From Comamonas koreensis (GTDB lineage: Bacteria; Pseudomonadota; Gammaproteobacteria; Burkholderiales; Burkholderiaceae_C): a DNA stretch of 64,000 bases. Under the pieces are notes generated by a model. It searched no databases. It had not been told where the DNA came from and saw only the letters and a program-made list of their open reading frames with translations. This document shows positions 19,689-28,938 of this stretch, piece after piece. The position numbers were made by a program, and so were the translations under genes. Location of the stretch: the NCBI RefSeq assembly GCF_021026195.1, contig NZ_JAJNCT010000005.1, positions 1 to 64,000 of the forward strand, given 5' to 3'. How positions within the stretch are numbered: the first letter of the stretch is position 1; the number at the start of each line of letters is the position of its first letter.

Positions 19689-19910
19689 CCAAAGTCTCCT
19701 GTTCCAAGAACCTGTTCTGAATGCGGTTGTGTAGACCGCCCCGGGCACCAACATACCACCCGTACCGCAGGGCCTGACTAGGGAAAGCGCGCAGCCGGCG
19801 CGGCCCATCGACCTTCGGCCCTGTTTGCTTGATGCAGGTCATGCCGCCATAGCCACAAAGCAACAGACGCTATAGTATTTGCATGACCCACCTGCAATAG
19901 GAGACCCAAC

Positions 19911-20468
19911 ATGCGCACTGTTTATGAGCCGGCCAGCGCCGTGCAAGCCCATGTTCTGCAGGACGTGCTGCGCCAGCACGGCATCACTAGCTTTGTCAGC
20001 GGTGAGCACCTGCAAGGGGCCATTGGCGAGCTGCCCGCCGGCAGCCTGGTGCGGCTGCTAGTCGACGACGCCGATTGGGCACCGGCCCGCCGCGCGCTGG
20101 AAGAATGGGAGCGCGCGCCGCTGATCGACGATGCCGAGCTGGCCCTGGCCGACCCCAGCCTGGCCGAGCAGGCGCCGGCTGAGCCCCGCCATGATCCGCG
20201 CTTTGACCTGGCCTGCGACCCGCGCGAGCGCGCCAGCGCTGATCGGGACGGCGAACAGGAAGCCTACAGCGATGCCCGGCGCTGGTACCCCTGCTGGTGG
20301 GCCGGCGCTGCGGCATTGCTGGCCTTGTGCCTGCACTATCTACTTGGTGGCGTGCCGCAGCCGGATGCCGCTGGCGGTGCCGGTGCAGCCGAGCAGGTAC
20401 AGCAGGCAGCCGATGCCGCATCGGACAAGGACGAAGGCCAGCGCGCAGAACCATCCGGCAGCCGCTGA
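19911..20468 (+). CDS. DUF2007-like domain protein with one membrane helix
   Basis: 185 residues. Residues 1-65 resemble the DUF2007 putative signal-transducing domain (MRTVYEPASAVQAHVLQDVLRQHGI, VRLLVDDADWAPARRALEEWE). A charged linker follows, then one membrane helix (WWAGAAALLALCLHYLLGGV) and a short acidic tail. The N-terminal domain should face the cytosol. GGAGA nine bases upstream supports the start. Function unknown. Confidence 0.8.
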   Translation: MRTVYEPASAVQAHVLQDVLRQHGITSFVSGEHLQGAIGELPAGSLVRLLVDDADWAPARRALEEWERAPLIDDAELALADPSLAEQAPAEPRHDPRFDLACDPRERASADRDGEQEAYSDARRWYPCWWAGAAALLALCLHYLLGGVPQPDAAGGAGAAEQVQQAADAASDKDEGQRAEPSGSR

Positions 20469-20692
20469 ACGACCGCCCATCCCGACATCTGGCCTCCAGA
20501 TAAAGTATCAAATACAGATACCTTCCCGGCATAAAAATCACACAAGAATCTAAATTTCAGCACCTGCTGCAGCGTGCTGCAGACAATCGCCTCGTTGCAA
20601 ATCGCAGCAACCCCGCACGCGGTCCGGCCTGCAAATGGCCGCAACCGCGCCGCGCCAATGCGATGATGACACCCGAGGAGAATTTGAGAGAT

Positions 20693-22549
20693 ATGAACGC
20701 CCCACTTCCAGCGCCCCTGGCCCCTGCGCTCAGCGCCCTGTCCACCCTGCCGGCACTGTTTGCCTACCGTTGCACCAACACCCCCGAGCGCGAAGCCTAC
20801 CGCTGGTTTGATACGGCGACGAATGCCTGGCAGTCATTCAGCTGGGCAGAGATGCAGACCCAGGTCACCCGCTGGGGCCAGGCACTGCAAGGCCTGCAGC
20901 TGGCGCGCGGCGCACGCATTGCTACCTTGCTGACCCACAGCGTGCATGCGATCTGCATTGACCAGGCGGGCATGGCGCAGGCCTGCGCCACCGTGCCGCT
21001 GCATGCCAATGACAACCCCGGCAATATCGCCTTTATCCTGGCCGATGCGGGCGCCTCGCTGCTGCTCATCAACCGCCTGGAAACCTGGGAGCAGATTGTG
21101 GCCACCGGCACGCCACTGCCCGCGCTGCGCTGCGTGGTGATCGACGACCCGCAGCAGGCGCCCATCCCGGTTCTGGCCGGCAGCGAAGGCCTGCCGCGCC
21201 TGGTCCGTTTGCAGGACTGGCTGGCCGAGGCCGATGGCAGCAGCATCCCGTCGCAAGCACACCAAGCGCCAGAAGCGCAGGACATGGCCGCCATCGTCTA
21301 CACCAGCGGCACCACCGGCAAACCCAAGGGCGTGATGCTCAGCCACCAGAATGTGCTGAGCGATGTCAAAGCCGTGCTCGGCCGCGTCGTGCCGACGCAG
21401 GACGATGTCTTTCTGTCCTTTCTGCCGGTCTCGCACACCTTTGAGCGCAGTTGCGGCTACTACCTGCCGATGGCAGTCGCCAGCACCGTGGTCTATGCCC
21501 GCTCGGTCGCGCTGCTGGCCGAGGACATGCTCAGCATCCGCCCGACCATCCTGGTGTCGGTGCCCCGCATCTACGAACGCATCTACGCCAAGATCCAGGA
21601 AAAGCTCGCCAAGTCGGCCTTCAAGCGCGCGCTGTTTGCGGCCGCCGTCTCCAAAGGCTGGGCCCGCCACTGCCAGGCCCATGGCCTGGCCAATACCGAT
21701 GCGCCGCAAGGCGGCTGGGCGCGCTGGCTGCCCTGGTCGCTGCTGCAAAAGAAGGTGGCCCAGCCGATTCTGGATTTGTTTGGCGGCCGGCTGCGCATTG
21801 CAGTGACGGGTGGCGCGGCCATTCCCTCGGTGGTATCGCACAGCTTTTTGGGCCTGGGCCTGAATGTGCTGCAAGGCTTTGGCATGACGGAGACCTCGCC
21901 GGTGCTGACCGCCAACTCGCTGCAGCACAACGACCCCTCCACCGTGGGCAAGCCGCTCGACGGCATGGAAGTGCGCGTTGGTGAGAACAAGGAGCTGCAG
22001 GCACGCGGCCCCAACATCATGATGGGCTACTGGGGCCGCCCGGAAGACACGCGCCTGGCCTTTACCGACGACGGCTGGCTGCGCACCGGAGACCAGGCCG
22101 AGCTGGTCGATGGCGAGGTACGCATTGTGGGCCGCATCAAGGAGATCATCGTCACGGCCACCGGCGAGAAGGTTCCGCCCTCGGACATCGAGCAGGCGCT
22201 CTGCGCCGATCCGCTGTTCGAGCAGAGCTTCGTCGTCGGCGAGCACCAGCCCTTTATCGCCTGTGTGGCCGTGGTCAACCGCGAAGAATGGAAGCAACTG
22301 GCCGGCAGCCTGGGCCTGGACCCGGACAACAGCGTCAGCCTGCAGGCCAGCGCCGTGCGCAAAATTGCACTGGAGCGCATCACCGCGCAATGCCAGGGCT
22401 TGGCCAAATATGCGGTGCCGCGGGCCGTCTACCTGGTCAGCGAGCCCTGGACCATCGACAACGGCCTGATGACCCCGACCCTGAAGCTGCGCCGCCCGCA
22501 GCTGATGCAGAAGTTTGCCACCGAAATCGCGAATATCTACGCCAAGTAA
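20693..22549 (+). CDS. long-chain fatty acid-CoA ligase (AMP-binding enzyme)
   Basis: 618 residues. The adenylation signatures are complete: the P-loop YTSGTTGKPKGVMLSH, the motif GFGMTETSPVLTANS, and GWLRTGDQAELVDGEVRIVGR with the conserved aspartate, then KEIIVTATGEKVPPSDIE with the catalytic lysine region. The N-terminal half contains LSFLPVSHTFERSCGYYLP, typical of the FadD15/ACSL-like branch. It activates fatty acids to acyl-CoA through an acyl-AMP. Two ATGs at 20663 and 20666 are alternatives; 20693 is preferred because GAGGAG and GAGAG lie just before it. Confidence 0.93.
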   Translation: MNAPLPAPLAPALSALSTLPALFAYRCTNTPEREAYRWFDTATNAWQSFSWAEMQTQVTRWGQALQGLQLARGARIATLLTHSVHAICIDQAGMAQACATVPLHANDNPGNIAFILADAGASLLLINRLETWEQIVATGTPLPALRCVVIDDPQQAPIPVLAGSEGLPRLVRLQDWLAEADGSSIPSQAHQAPEAQDMAAIVYTSGTTGKPKGVMLSHQNVLSDVKAVLGRVVPTQDDVFLSFLPVSHTFERSCGYYLPMAVASTVVYARSVALLAEDMLSIRPTILVSVPRIYERIYAKIQEKLAKSAFKRALFAAAVSKGWARHCQAHGLANTDAPQGGWARWLPWSLLQKKVAQPILDLFGGRLRIAVTGGAAIPSVVSHSFLGLGLNVLQGFGMTETSPVLTANSLQHNDPSTVGKPLDGMEVRVGENKELQARGPNIMMGYWGRPEDTRLAFTDDGWLRTGDQAELVDGEVRIVGRIKEIIVTATGEKVPPSDIEQALCADPLFEQSFVVGEHQPFIACVAVVNREEWKQLAGSLGLDPDNSVSLQASAVRKIALERITAQCQGLAKYAVPRAVYLVSEPWTIDNGLMTPTLKLRRPQLMQKFATEIANIYAK

Positions 22550-22568
22550 ATTGCCGCACCAGCATGCA

Positions 22569-22607
22569 AAAACCGCCGATGCCCTCTGCAGGCACCGGCG
22601 GTTTTTT
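22569..22607 (+). terminator. terminator of the acyl-CoA ligase gene
   Basis: AAACCGCCG ... CGGCGGTTT stem with an inner GCC/GGC pairing, ending in six T, 20 bases beyond the stop. Confidence 0.88.
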
Positions 22608-22662
22608 GGGGTCTCTGCTGCACAGCGGCCTGGGGTTCAGGCCCGCTGGCAAGGTCCGGGTC

Positions 22663-23700
22663 TTACTTCTTGGGGAAGTAGTAGTTCAGCAAGGCTCCGG
22701 CACCATCCACGCCGGCCTTGGACGACCATTCACGGGCAAACTTCTCGCCCATCAGATCCAGCGCGCGGCGCAGCTCGTAGGAAGGCTGGCTGATCTTGGT
22801 GCCATGCTCGACCAGCACCTTCTGCGCTGCATCGTCGGCATCCTTGGCCAGCTGCCAGCCGCGCGCTTCGGCCTGTTTGGCAGCAGTATCCAGCGCCGTC
22901 TTCGCGCTGTCGGACAGACCGGTCCAGCTCTTCTCGCTCATGAGGATCAGGTTCTTCGGAATCCAGGCGCGCATGTCGATGAACATGCCCATGGCATTCC
23001 AGGACTGGCTGTCCACACCGGTAGTACTCGATGTCAGCATGACATCGACCTTGCCTGCCTGGATGGCCTTGGCCAGATCATTGGCAGGCGTGTCAACCGG
23101 TGTCGCGCCCGCCACCTCTGCGATGTACTTGGAAGCCACATTGTTGACGCGGAATTTCTGGCCCTTGACGTCTTCGAGCTTGTTCACCGGCGTACGCGAG
23201 AACAGGCCCTGGCCTGGCCATGGGGCGGTGTAGAGCAGGCGAATGCCCTGCTTCTGGAGCAGTGCTTCAATGGGCTCGCGGGTGGCAACCCAGAGGCGCT
23301 TGGCATCGTCAAAGCTGCGCACGATAAAGGGCAGCGAGTCGATGGCGAATGCAGGGTACTGGTCGCTGAAGTTCGACATGAAGATCTCGCCAATGGCCAA
23401 GTCACCCTTGCTGAGCGCAGGCATCACCTGGTTCATCGGCATCAGTTTGGCATTGCTGACCACCTCGATCTGCATGCTGCCCTGGCTCAGGCCATTGGCC
23501 TCGCGGGCAAACTGCGTCAGGTTGCGGGTGTGGAACAGCGTGTCGGTATAGGCGCCAGCGCACTTGAGCGGGGTGGCAGCCGCTTTGGCGATGTTCGGCA
23601 GCGACCAGACCAGACCCGATCCAGCGGCCAGGCCCATGCTGGCCAAAGCCTTGCGCCGAGACGGGCTGGCAAGCGTTTTGTTGGTGTTGTGATCTGCCAT
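22663..23700 (-). CDS. TRAP-type solute-binding protein with a Tat signal
   Basis: 345 residues. The N-terminus has a twin-arginine signal (SRRKALASMGLAAGSGLVWS, ending near AKA), so the protein should be exported folded. The body is DctP-like: ANGLSQGSMQIEVVSNAKLMP, IGEIFMSNFSDQYPAFAID, and the hinge region DVKGQKFRVNNVASKYIAEV with the ligand arginine. No DctQ/DctM genes are adjacent, so it must use a permease encoded elsewhere or act as a sensor. It converges with the acyl-CoA ligase gene. Confidence 0.88.
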   Translation of the reverse strand: MADHNTNKTLASPSRRKALASMGLAAGSGLVWSLPNIAKAAATPLKCAGAYTDTLFHTRNLTQFAREANGLSQGSMQIEVVSNAKLMPMNQVMPALSKGDLAIGEIFMSNFSDQYPAFAIDSLPFIVRSFDDAKRLWVATREPIEALLQKQGIRLLYTAPWPGQGLFSRTPVNKLEDVKGQKFRVNNVASKYIAEVAGATPVDTPANDLAKAIQAGKVDVMLTSSTTGVDSQSWNAMGMFIDMRAWIPKNLILMSEKSWTGLSDSAKTALDTAAKQAEARGWQLAKDADDAAQKVLVEHGTKISQPSYELRRALDLMGEKFAREWSSKAGVDGAGALLNYYFPKK

Positions 23701-24197
23701 ATGACGATTCCTTGGTATCTGAGCCAGGCATTCCCATTCCCAGGGATGTTGCAGGCCGCATGTGTACTGAAAAGCCCCACAAAGAGCAAAACGCTGCCCG
23801 CAGCGCAGGGCGAGCCATGCGACGCATTCAGCAACCGTGCCATTCGATTTATTTGGTCACTAACGTCACAAATGAGCGAGGAGCGACGCAATCTATCTTG
23901 GCCTGTGCAACAAAGCAATCGCAATCGATCACCGCTGAGACATTGGTTGATGCAAGTCAGCTGTTGCTACGCCAGAAGTTGGCAATGACTAGCATTTAGT
24001 CACAGCACACACTTTCTGAAACTACAAAAATAATAGCTGCTTTCCTTCCCTCTGAGGGACGAAAGCAGCCATTTTTTAGTGGATAGATGTATGCACCCCA
24101 CAGCCCCGGCAGCCGCGGGCGACCACCTATTCCTGCAGCCAGGCAAGGGAGTTGGCGCCCGCTCGCTGCGCAAGCTGCGAGCGGCGCGGCTCTGCCC
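23701..24197. other. intergenic region without a gene
   Basis: 497 bases between two leftward genes. The part 23830-24035 is A+T richer than the surroundings and probably holds the promoter of the Tat-exported binding protein at its left end. It contains one hairpin, listed next. Short frames present here show no protein-like pattern. Confidence 0.5.
24035..24078. terminator. bidirectional terminator hairpin
   Basis: GCTGCTTTC ... GAAAGCAGC arms, with an inner TCCCTC-TGA-GGGA pairing. A run of six T follows on the + strand and ATTATTTTT follows on the minus strand. It can close the leftward saccharopine-dehydrogenase-family transcript, about 120 bases after its stop. Confidence 0.7.
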
Positions 24198-25352
24198 TCA
24201 AGCGGCCAGTGATGCGTTCAGATCCTGCACGCGGTAGTACTGGCCAAAACGGTTGGCCATGAAGTCGCCCAGCTGGATCGACTCCTGCGCGATAAAGCCG
24301 TTCTGCGGCAGCACACCGCTGGCCACCAGGTCCAGCGCGCAGCAGATACCGGCAGCCGTAGTCAGCTGGATGGCAGTGAGCGCATGACCGGCTACTGTGG
24401 TGCCCACGATACGGGCCGAGTAGGACTCCTGCATCAGGCGCTCACCCTTGTAACCCGTGGCGCTGGCAAAGATCACGATCACATCCTGGCGCGTGGCGGC
24501 AATGGCGTTGTCGAAAATCTCGTTGAGCAGTTCGCGCTTGTCGCGCAGCTTGAGCTCGTTGAGCAGGATCTTCAGGATCGCGCAGTGGCCAGGGTAGCGG
24601 ATGGACTTGTAGTCCACATTGCGGGCCTTGCCGGCCCAGGTTTCCGTCAAGGTGCCCAGGCCTCCGCTGGTGTTGAAGGCTTCGTACTCGATGCCATCCA
24701 GCGCAAAGGTTTCCAGGCCTTCGAGGGCATGCACGGTCAGCGGCTGGCCGTCGACCAGGGCCTCGCAGGGGTTGATGTACTCGTTGATCAGGCCCTCGGT
24801 GCTCCAGGTCAGGTTGTAGCGCAGGCTGCCTTGCGGGTAACGGGGCAGTGCACCGACGCGCATCTTCAGGTCGTGCAAGGTGTCGAAATGCTGGGCCACG
24901 TCATTGCCGACAATGCCGATAAAGCCAGGGGCCAGGCCGCACTGGGGCATCAGCACACTGCCGGCCTTGGCGGCGATCTTACGGATCGCATGGGTGGACT
25001 GCACGTCTTCGGTCAGGTCAAAGTAGTGCACCCCATGCGCAGCGGCAACACCAGCGACCTCAATCGCCATATGGAAGGGCAGCGCATTGAGCACCGCGAA
25101 CTGGCCTTGCACCGCCGGCAGCAAATCACCGCCTTTGCCGATGTGCACGGTCTCCAGGCCCAGCGCCGCAGCCGCCTTGAGCTGTGCCTTGGACTGGTCG
25201 GCAATGCGCAGTTGGTAGCCACCAGCCGCCTGCAACAGCACCGCCATCGCAAAGCCGATTTTGCCGGCGCCCAGGATGGTCACTTTCTTGTCTGCCGCGG
25301 TGGCCTTGGCGGAAGTGGCTTGTGCAGACTTTTTGCTGGTTTTGTCGTTCAT
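24198..25352 (-). CDS. saccharopine dehydrogenase family oxidoreductase
   Basis: 384 residues from ATG 25352 (AGAGAG just upstream); the open frame extends to 25418. A lysine/alanine-rich leader of about 20 residues precedes the Rossmann motif VTILGAGKIGFAMAV, and the dinucleotide domain is followed by MPQCGLAPGFIGIVGND and GGLGTLTETWAGKARNVDYKSIRYPGH-type family sequence (seen near 190-260). Relatives include lysine-forming saccharopine dehydrogenase and carboxynorspermidine synthase; the exact substrate cannot be fixed. The upstream region is A+T rich and contains a perfect inverted repeat. Confidence 0.88.
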   Translation of the reverse strand: MNDKTSKKSAQATSAKATAADKKVTILGAGKIGFAMAVLLQAAGGYQLRIADQSKAQLKAAAALGLETVHIGKGGDLLPAVQGQFAVLNALPFHMAIEVAGVAAAHGVHYFDLTEDVQSTHAIRKIAAKAGSVLMPQCGLAPGFIGIVGNDVAQHFDTLHDLKMRVGALPRYPQGSLRYNLTWSTEGLINEYINPCEALVDGQPLTVHALEGLETFALDGIEYEAFNTSGGLGTLTETWAGKARNVDYKSIRYPGHCAILKILLNELKLRDKRELLNEIFDNAIAATRQDVIVIFASATGYKGERLMQESYSARIVGTTVAGHALTAIQLTTAAGICCALDLVASGVLPQNGFIAQESIQLGDFMANRFGQYYRVQDLNASLAA

Positions 25353-25477
25353 GGTTGGCTCTCTGATCAGGGTGAATGATGGAGAAATGTTACAACCGGT
25401 AGTTGTCAAAATGAACATATTAAAGCGTCATATTATTTGTTTTATCTAGCCATTTCGGCAATATTTCACGACATATC

Positions 25478-25493
25478 AACCATAATAATGGTT
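25478..25493. promoter_or_regulatory. inverted repeat, possible operator
   Basis: AACCAT-AATA-ATGGTT is a perfect 6-base inverted repeat in the A+T-rich gap between the leftward dehydrogenase gene and the rightward small membrane protein gene. Its placement suggests a repressor or activator site, but no regulator gene is adjacent. Confidence 0.35.
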
Positions 25494-25596
25494 AACCCGT
25501 AGCTTAATGTGTCAAGAATCAGGGGCTTAGGTCTCGCGGGCACAATGGGCGGCTTGCACTTCCTCCATCCCTTCTTCCGTATTCCGTATCCAAGCC

Positions 25597-25956
25597 ATGG
25601 CCGATTCCGCATCCAACAAAGTTCTTCGTTTTCTACTGGCGCGCGACATCCTCAAAGGCAAGTCGCGCGAAGATTTGTTGGCCAAGCTGGAGGCCGCCGG
25701 TTTCAATGGCGAACATGCCGAGCTGTTCATTGCCCAGGCAGAGAAGCGCGTGCTGGCACGCAACCGGCGTTGCGCCGTCATTTCAGCGGTGGTCGTGGCC
25801 GTATTGCTGGGCCGCGTGGTCTGGGGTCCGTATGCCAACAACCCAGACATGCAGCTGCTGCTGGGCGTGATGGCCGCCATCTTTGCCGCGGCCGGCTTTT
25901 ACTTCTGGTTTGTCGCGCGCTGGCAGGCGCCGCTGCCCAAGGCCAGCGCCTCCTAA
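25597..25956 (+). CDS. small membrane protein of unknown function
   Basis: 119 residues. The first 55 residues are charged and helical (LLARDILKGKSREDLLAKLEAAGF), resembling a small helical bundle. Two membrane helices follow (CAVISAVVVAVLLGRVVWG and LLLGVMAAIFAAAGFYFWFV) with a short tail. No family was recognised. It may be a membrane-anchored scaffold or sensor, but this is a guess. Confidence 0.72.
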   Translation: MADSASNKVLRFLLARDILKGKSREDLLAKLEAAGFNGEHAELFIAQAEKRVLARNRRCAVISAVVVAVLLGRVVWGPYANNPDMQLLLGVMAAIFAAAGFYFWFVARWQAPLPKASAS

Positions 25957-26285
25957 GCACCGGCTCTAGGTTCCGTCGGTTACAGCATCTGTGACTTCGA
26001 CTGGCCGTCCGCGACTGGCCGTCCGCGACTGGCCTGCGCCGCACGGACGACAAGCGCATCGGGCAGTACGCGGCGGTGTTGGCGTATGCTCGCTTGCCGC
26101 CAAAAATTGCACCCACCGCCTTCCCCGGCTTTGTTCCGCGCCGATAATGCGCTGTCGCGGACATGACATAGATCAAGCCGCGCCTCTCTCCAGCCCATGC
26201 GATGGGCCTGCCGGGCTTTGCGGCCCCAGGCCCGCCATCCGCCCGCCCACGGCGATGCAGCGATTCGCATAACCTAATAGTGACA
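25957..26285. other. intergenic region upstream of the PQQ dehydrogenase
   Basis: 329 bases without a credible gene. It holds a 14-base tandem repeat at 26001-26034 and the promoter of the dehydrogenase. Several overlapping frames in both directions are compositional artefacts. Confidence 0.5.
26001..26034. repeat. 14-base tandem repeat, 2.4 copies
   Basis: CTGGCCGTCCGCGA occurs twice in a row and is followed by CTGGCC. Identical copies suggest a recent slippage event. Confidence 0.85.
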
Positions 26286-28727
26286 ATGGATAAACATAAC
26301 ACGCGACCCGGCTTGGTTTCCAAGGCCTGGCTGCTTCTTCTGGGCCTGTGCCTGCTGGCCTCGGGCCTGTTCTTTGCTGTCTATGGCTACCAGCTGGTGG
26401 CGCTGCAAGGCAGTTGGTACTTTCTGATCAGCGGGATTGCGCTGGTCCTCTCGGGCCTGCTGATTGCCGCCACCCGCCCCGGTGGCGCCTGGCTGTATGC
26501 CCTGACCTTGCTGGCAACGGCAGTCTGGGCCCTGGCCGATGTGGGCCTGGATTTCTGGCCGCTGGTCTCGCGCCTGCTGCTGCTTGCCGGCATCGGTATT
26601 CTGGTGGCGCTGTCCTTCCCGGTGCTGCGCCGTGCACGCGGCCAGGCAGCTGGCAAGTCGGGCTCCACCGTGGTGGCCGGCCTGCTGCTGCTGGGCTGCC
26701 TGGCGACCGTGGGCGGTATGTTCCTGCCCCACGCCTCGGTGTCGGCCAACTCGGATGCGACCGTGCTGCAACCGGTGGCCAAGGGCCATGCGCCTGCTGA
26801 CTGGGCGCACTATGGCAGCACGCCAAGCGGTACCCGCTTTGCGGCGCTGGACCAGATCACGCGCAGCAATGTCAAGGATCTGCAGGTGGCCTGGAGCTAC
26901 CAGACCGGTGATGTGCCGGTGAGCCCTGGCGGCGGCGGTGCCGAAGACCAGCTGACCCCGCTGCAGATTGGCAACCAGGTCTTTGTCTGCACCCCACACA
27001 ACAATGTGATCGCGCTGGACGCGACCACCGGCAAGGAACTCTGGAAGACCGAGATCAATGCCAAGCAGAAAAAGTGGATGCGCTGCCGTGGCCTGGCCTA
27101 TTTTGATGCCGCCCAGCCGCTGAGCCAGCCCACGGTGGCCGGCGCAACGCCGGTGCAGGCCGTGAGCGTGGCGCCTGGCGCCGCCTGCCAACGCCGCATT
27201 CTGATGAACAGCGTGGCGCCTGAGCTGATCGCCCTGGACGCCGACACCGGCGCCTTCTGCGAAGACTTTGGTACCCACGGCCGCGTGGACCTGCGCAATG
27301 GCCTGGGCAAGGGCGCTGACAAGGGCGAGTACTACCCCACCTCCGCCCCCACCCTGGCCGGCACCACCATCGTGATTGGTGGCCGCGTGGCCGACAATGT
27401 CAGCACTGACATGCCTGGCGGCGTGGTGCGTGGCTTTGATGTGGTGAGCGGCGCGCTGCGCTGGGCCTTTGACCCGGGCAACCCTGACGACCAGACCGCC
27501 CCCGCTGACGGCAAGACCTATGTGCGCTCGACCCCCAACGTCTGGGCACCGATGTCCTACGACCCGCAGTCCAACACCGTGTTCATGCCCGTGGGCAGCG
27601 CGGCGGTGGACCTCTGGGGTGTGAAGCACACCGCGCTGGACCGCAAGTACGGCGCCTCGATGCTGGCTGTGGATGCCAGCACCGGCAAGGAAAAATGGGT
27701 CTACCAGACCGTGCACGATGACCTCTGGGACTTCGATGTGCCGATGCAGCCTTCGTTGGTGGACTTCCCCGGCGCCGGCGGCAAGACCACGCCTGCGCTG
27801 GTGTTCGGCACCAAGGCCGGCCAGATCTTTGTGCTGGACCGCGCGACCGGCCAACCTCTGACCCAGGTGGAAGAGCGCCGCGTGCCCGCCGGCAAGATCG
27901 AGGGCGAGACCTATTCGCCCACCCAGCCTTTCTCGGTCGGGATGCCCAACATCGGCGCCGACGACATGCGCGAATCCGACATGTGGGGTGCGACGCCGTT
28001 TGACCAGCTGCTCTGCCGCCTGAAGTTCAAGTCCAAGCGCTACACCGGCCTGTTCACGCCGCCGGGCACCGATGCATCCTTGAACCTGCCCGGCTCGCTG
28101 GGTGGCATGAACTGGGGTGGCATCTCGGTCGACCCGACCAACAACTACCTGTTCATCAACGACATGCGCGTGGGCCTGGAAGTGCAGCTGATCAAGGCCG
28201 ACCCGGCCGATGCCGGCGCCAAGTCCGACGGCAACGAAGCCGCTGCGATCACCAAGCCCGTGCCGCTGGATGGCACGCCTTATGCGATCAACGCCAAGGT
28301 GCGCTTCATGTCGCCGCTGGAGATCCCTTGCCAGAAGCCGCCTTTTGGCACGCTGACTGCCGTGGACCTGAAGACCCAGCAGATCGCCTGGCAAGTGCCG
28401 GTCGGCACCGTCAAGGACACGGGGCCCTTCGGCATCAAGATGGGCCTGCCCATCCCCATTGGCATGCCCACCATTGGTGGCACCATGGCCACGCAAGGCG
28501 GTCTGGTCTTTATCGCCGCCACGCAGGATTACTACCTGCGTGCCTATGAAACCGGCACCGGCCAGGAAGTGTGGAAAGCACGCCTGCCCGTGGGCAGCCA
28601 GGGCACGCCCATCAGCTACCAGTCGCCGGTGACGGGCCAGCAGTTTGTGCTGGTCTCGGCAGGCGGTGCACGCAACTCGCCTGACCGTGGCGACTATGTG
28701 ATCGCCTACGCGCTGCCACGCCGCTGA
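26286..28727 (+). CDS. membrane-bound PQQ-dependent dehydrogenase, glucose/quinate/shikimate family
   Basis: 813 residues. About five membrane helices fill the first 130 residues, as in glucose dehydrogenase Gcd. The periplasmic eight-bladed propeller follows, with PADWAHYGSTPSGTRFAALDQI at its start and repeated blade motifs such as VIALDATTGKELWK, MLAVDASTGKEKWVYQTVHDD and FVLDRATGQPLTQV (seen as IFVLDRATGQPLTQV). The enzyme oxidises a sugar or quinate/shikimate in the periplasm and passes electrons to ubiquinone. The exact substrate is open. ATG 26286 is preferred over the extended frame from 26202. No PQQ biosynthesis genes are in the window. Confidence 0.92.
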   Translation: MDKHNTRPGLVSKAWLLLLGLCLLASGLFFAVYGYQLVALQGSWYFLISGIALVLSGLLIAATRPGGAWLYALTLLATAVWALADVGLDFWPLVSRLLLLAGIGILVALSFPVLRRARGQAAGKSGSTVVAGLLLLGCLATVGGMFLPHASVSANSDATVLQPVAKGHAPADWAHYGSTPSGTRFAALDQITRSNVKDLQVAWSYQTGDVPVSPGGGGAEDQLTPLQIGNQVFVCTPHNNVIALDATTGKELWKTEINAKQKKWMRCRGLAYFDAAQPLSQPTVAGATPVQAVSVAPGAACQRRILMNSVAPELIALDADTGAFCEDFGTHGRVDLRNGLGKGADKGEYYPTSAPTLAGTTIVIGGRVADNVSTDMPGGVVRGFDVVSGALRWAFDPGNPDDQTAPADGKTYVRSTPNVWAPMSYDPQSNTVFMPVGSAAVDLWGVKHTALDRKYGASMLAVDASTGKEKWVYQTVHDDLWDFDVPMQPSLVDFPGAGGKTTPALVFGTKAGQIFVLDRATGQPLTQVEERRVPAGKIEGETYSPTQPFSVGMPNIGADDMRESDMWGATPFDQLLCRLKFKSKRYTGLFTPPGTDASLNLPGSLGGMNWGGISVDPTNNYLFINDMRVGLEVQLIKADPADAGAKSDGNEAAAITKPVPLDGTPYAINAKVRFMSPLEIPCQKPPFGTLTAVDLKTQQIAWQVPVGTVKDTGPFGIKMGLPIPIGMPTIGGTMATQGGLVFIAATQDYYLRAYETGTGQEVWKARLPVGSQGTPISYQSPVTGQQFVLVSAGGARNSPDRGDYVIAYALPRR

Positions 28728-28746
28728 TCCGCCTCGGCCCCAGCCG

Positions 28747-28791
28747 CCCGGTGCAAGACTTCCCGCCAGGGAAGGCCTTCACCGGGCTTTT
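28747..28791 (+). terminator. terminator of the PQQ dehydrogenase gene
   Basis: CCCGGTG ... CACCGGG arms with a second internal stem (CTTCCC / GGGAAG), followed by CTTTTTC, 20 bases beyond the stop. Confidence 0.75.
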
Positions 28792-28860
28792 TCATGCCTG
28801 CGCGGGATGCAGGGCATGACACCAGACGCCGACCCACCCCAAAACTGCCACAGGTTTTGA

Positions 28861-28883
28861 TTTGCTATACATTGCATAGCAAA
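28861..28883 (-). terminator. hairpin beyond the small thioesterase gene
   Basis: TTTGCTAT / ATAGCAAA perfect 8-base arms with a 7-base loop, 56 bases past the stop of the leftward thioesterase gene. It lacks a long T run, so the terminator call is tentative. Confidence 0.4.
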
Positions 28884-28938
28884 ACTGCATCGCGACAATG
28901 CATCGCAAATCAGCCAACCGCAGCAAAATCCGGTGTTA

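Noticed and set aside
18801-19808. Longer form of the FAH-family protein from 19808
   Set aside because: The added 40 residues lack conservation, while AGGAG and a signal peptide are placed correctly for ATG 19688.
22288-23988. A 566-codon + strand frame over the Tat-exported receptor
   Set aside because: Antisense to a certain TRAP-type gene and out of frame with the end of the acyl-CoA ligase; composition is a mirror artefact.
26274-28496. A 740-codon open frame antisense to the PQQ dehydrogenase gene
   Set aside because: It mirrors the codon periodicity of the sense gene in high-GC DNA, is rich in arginine, histidine, glutamine and alanine, and has no domain or ribosome site.
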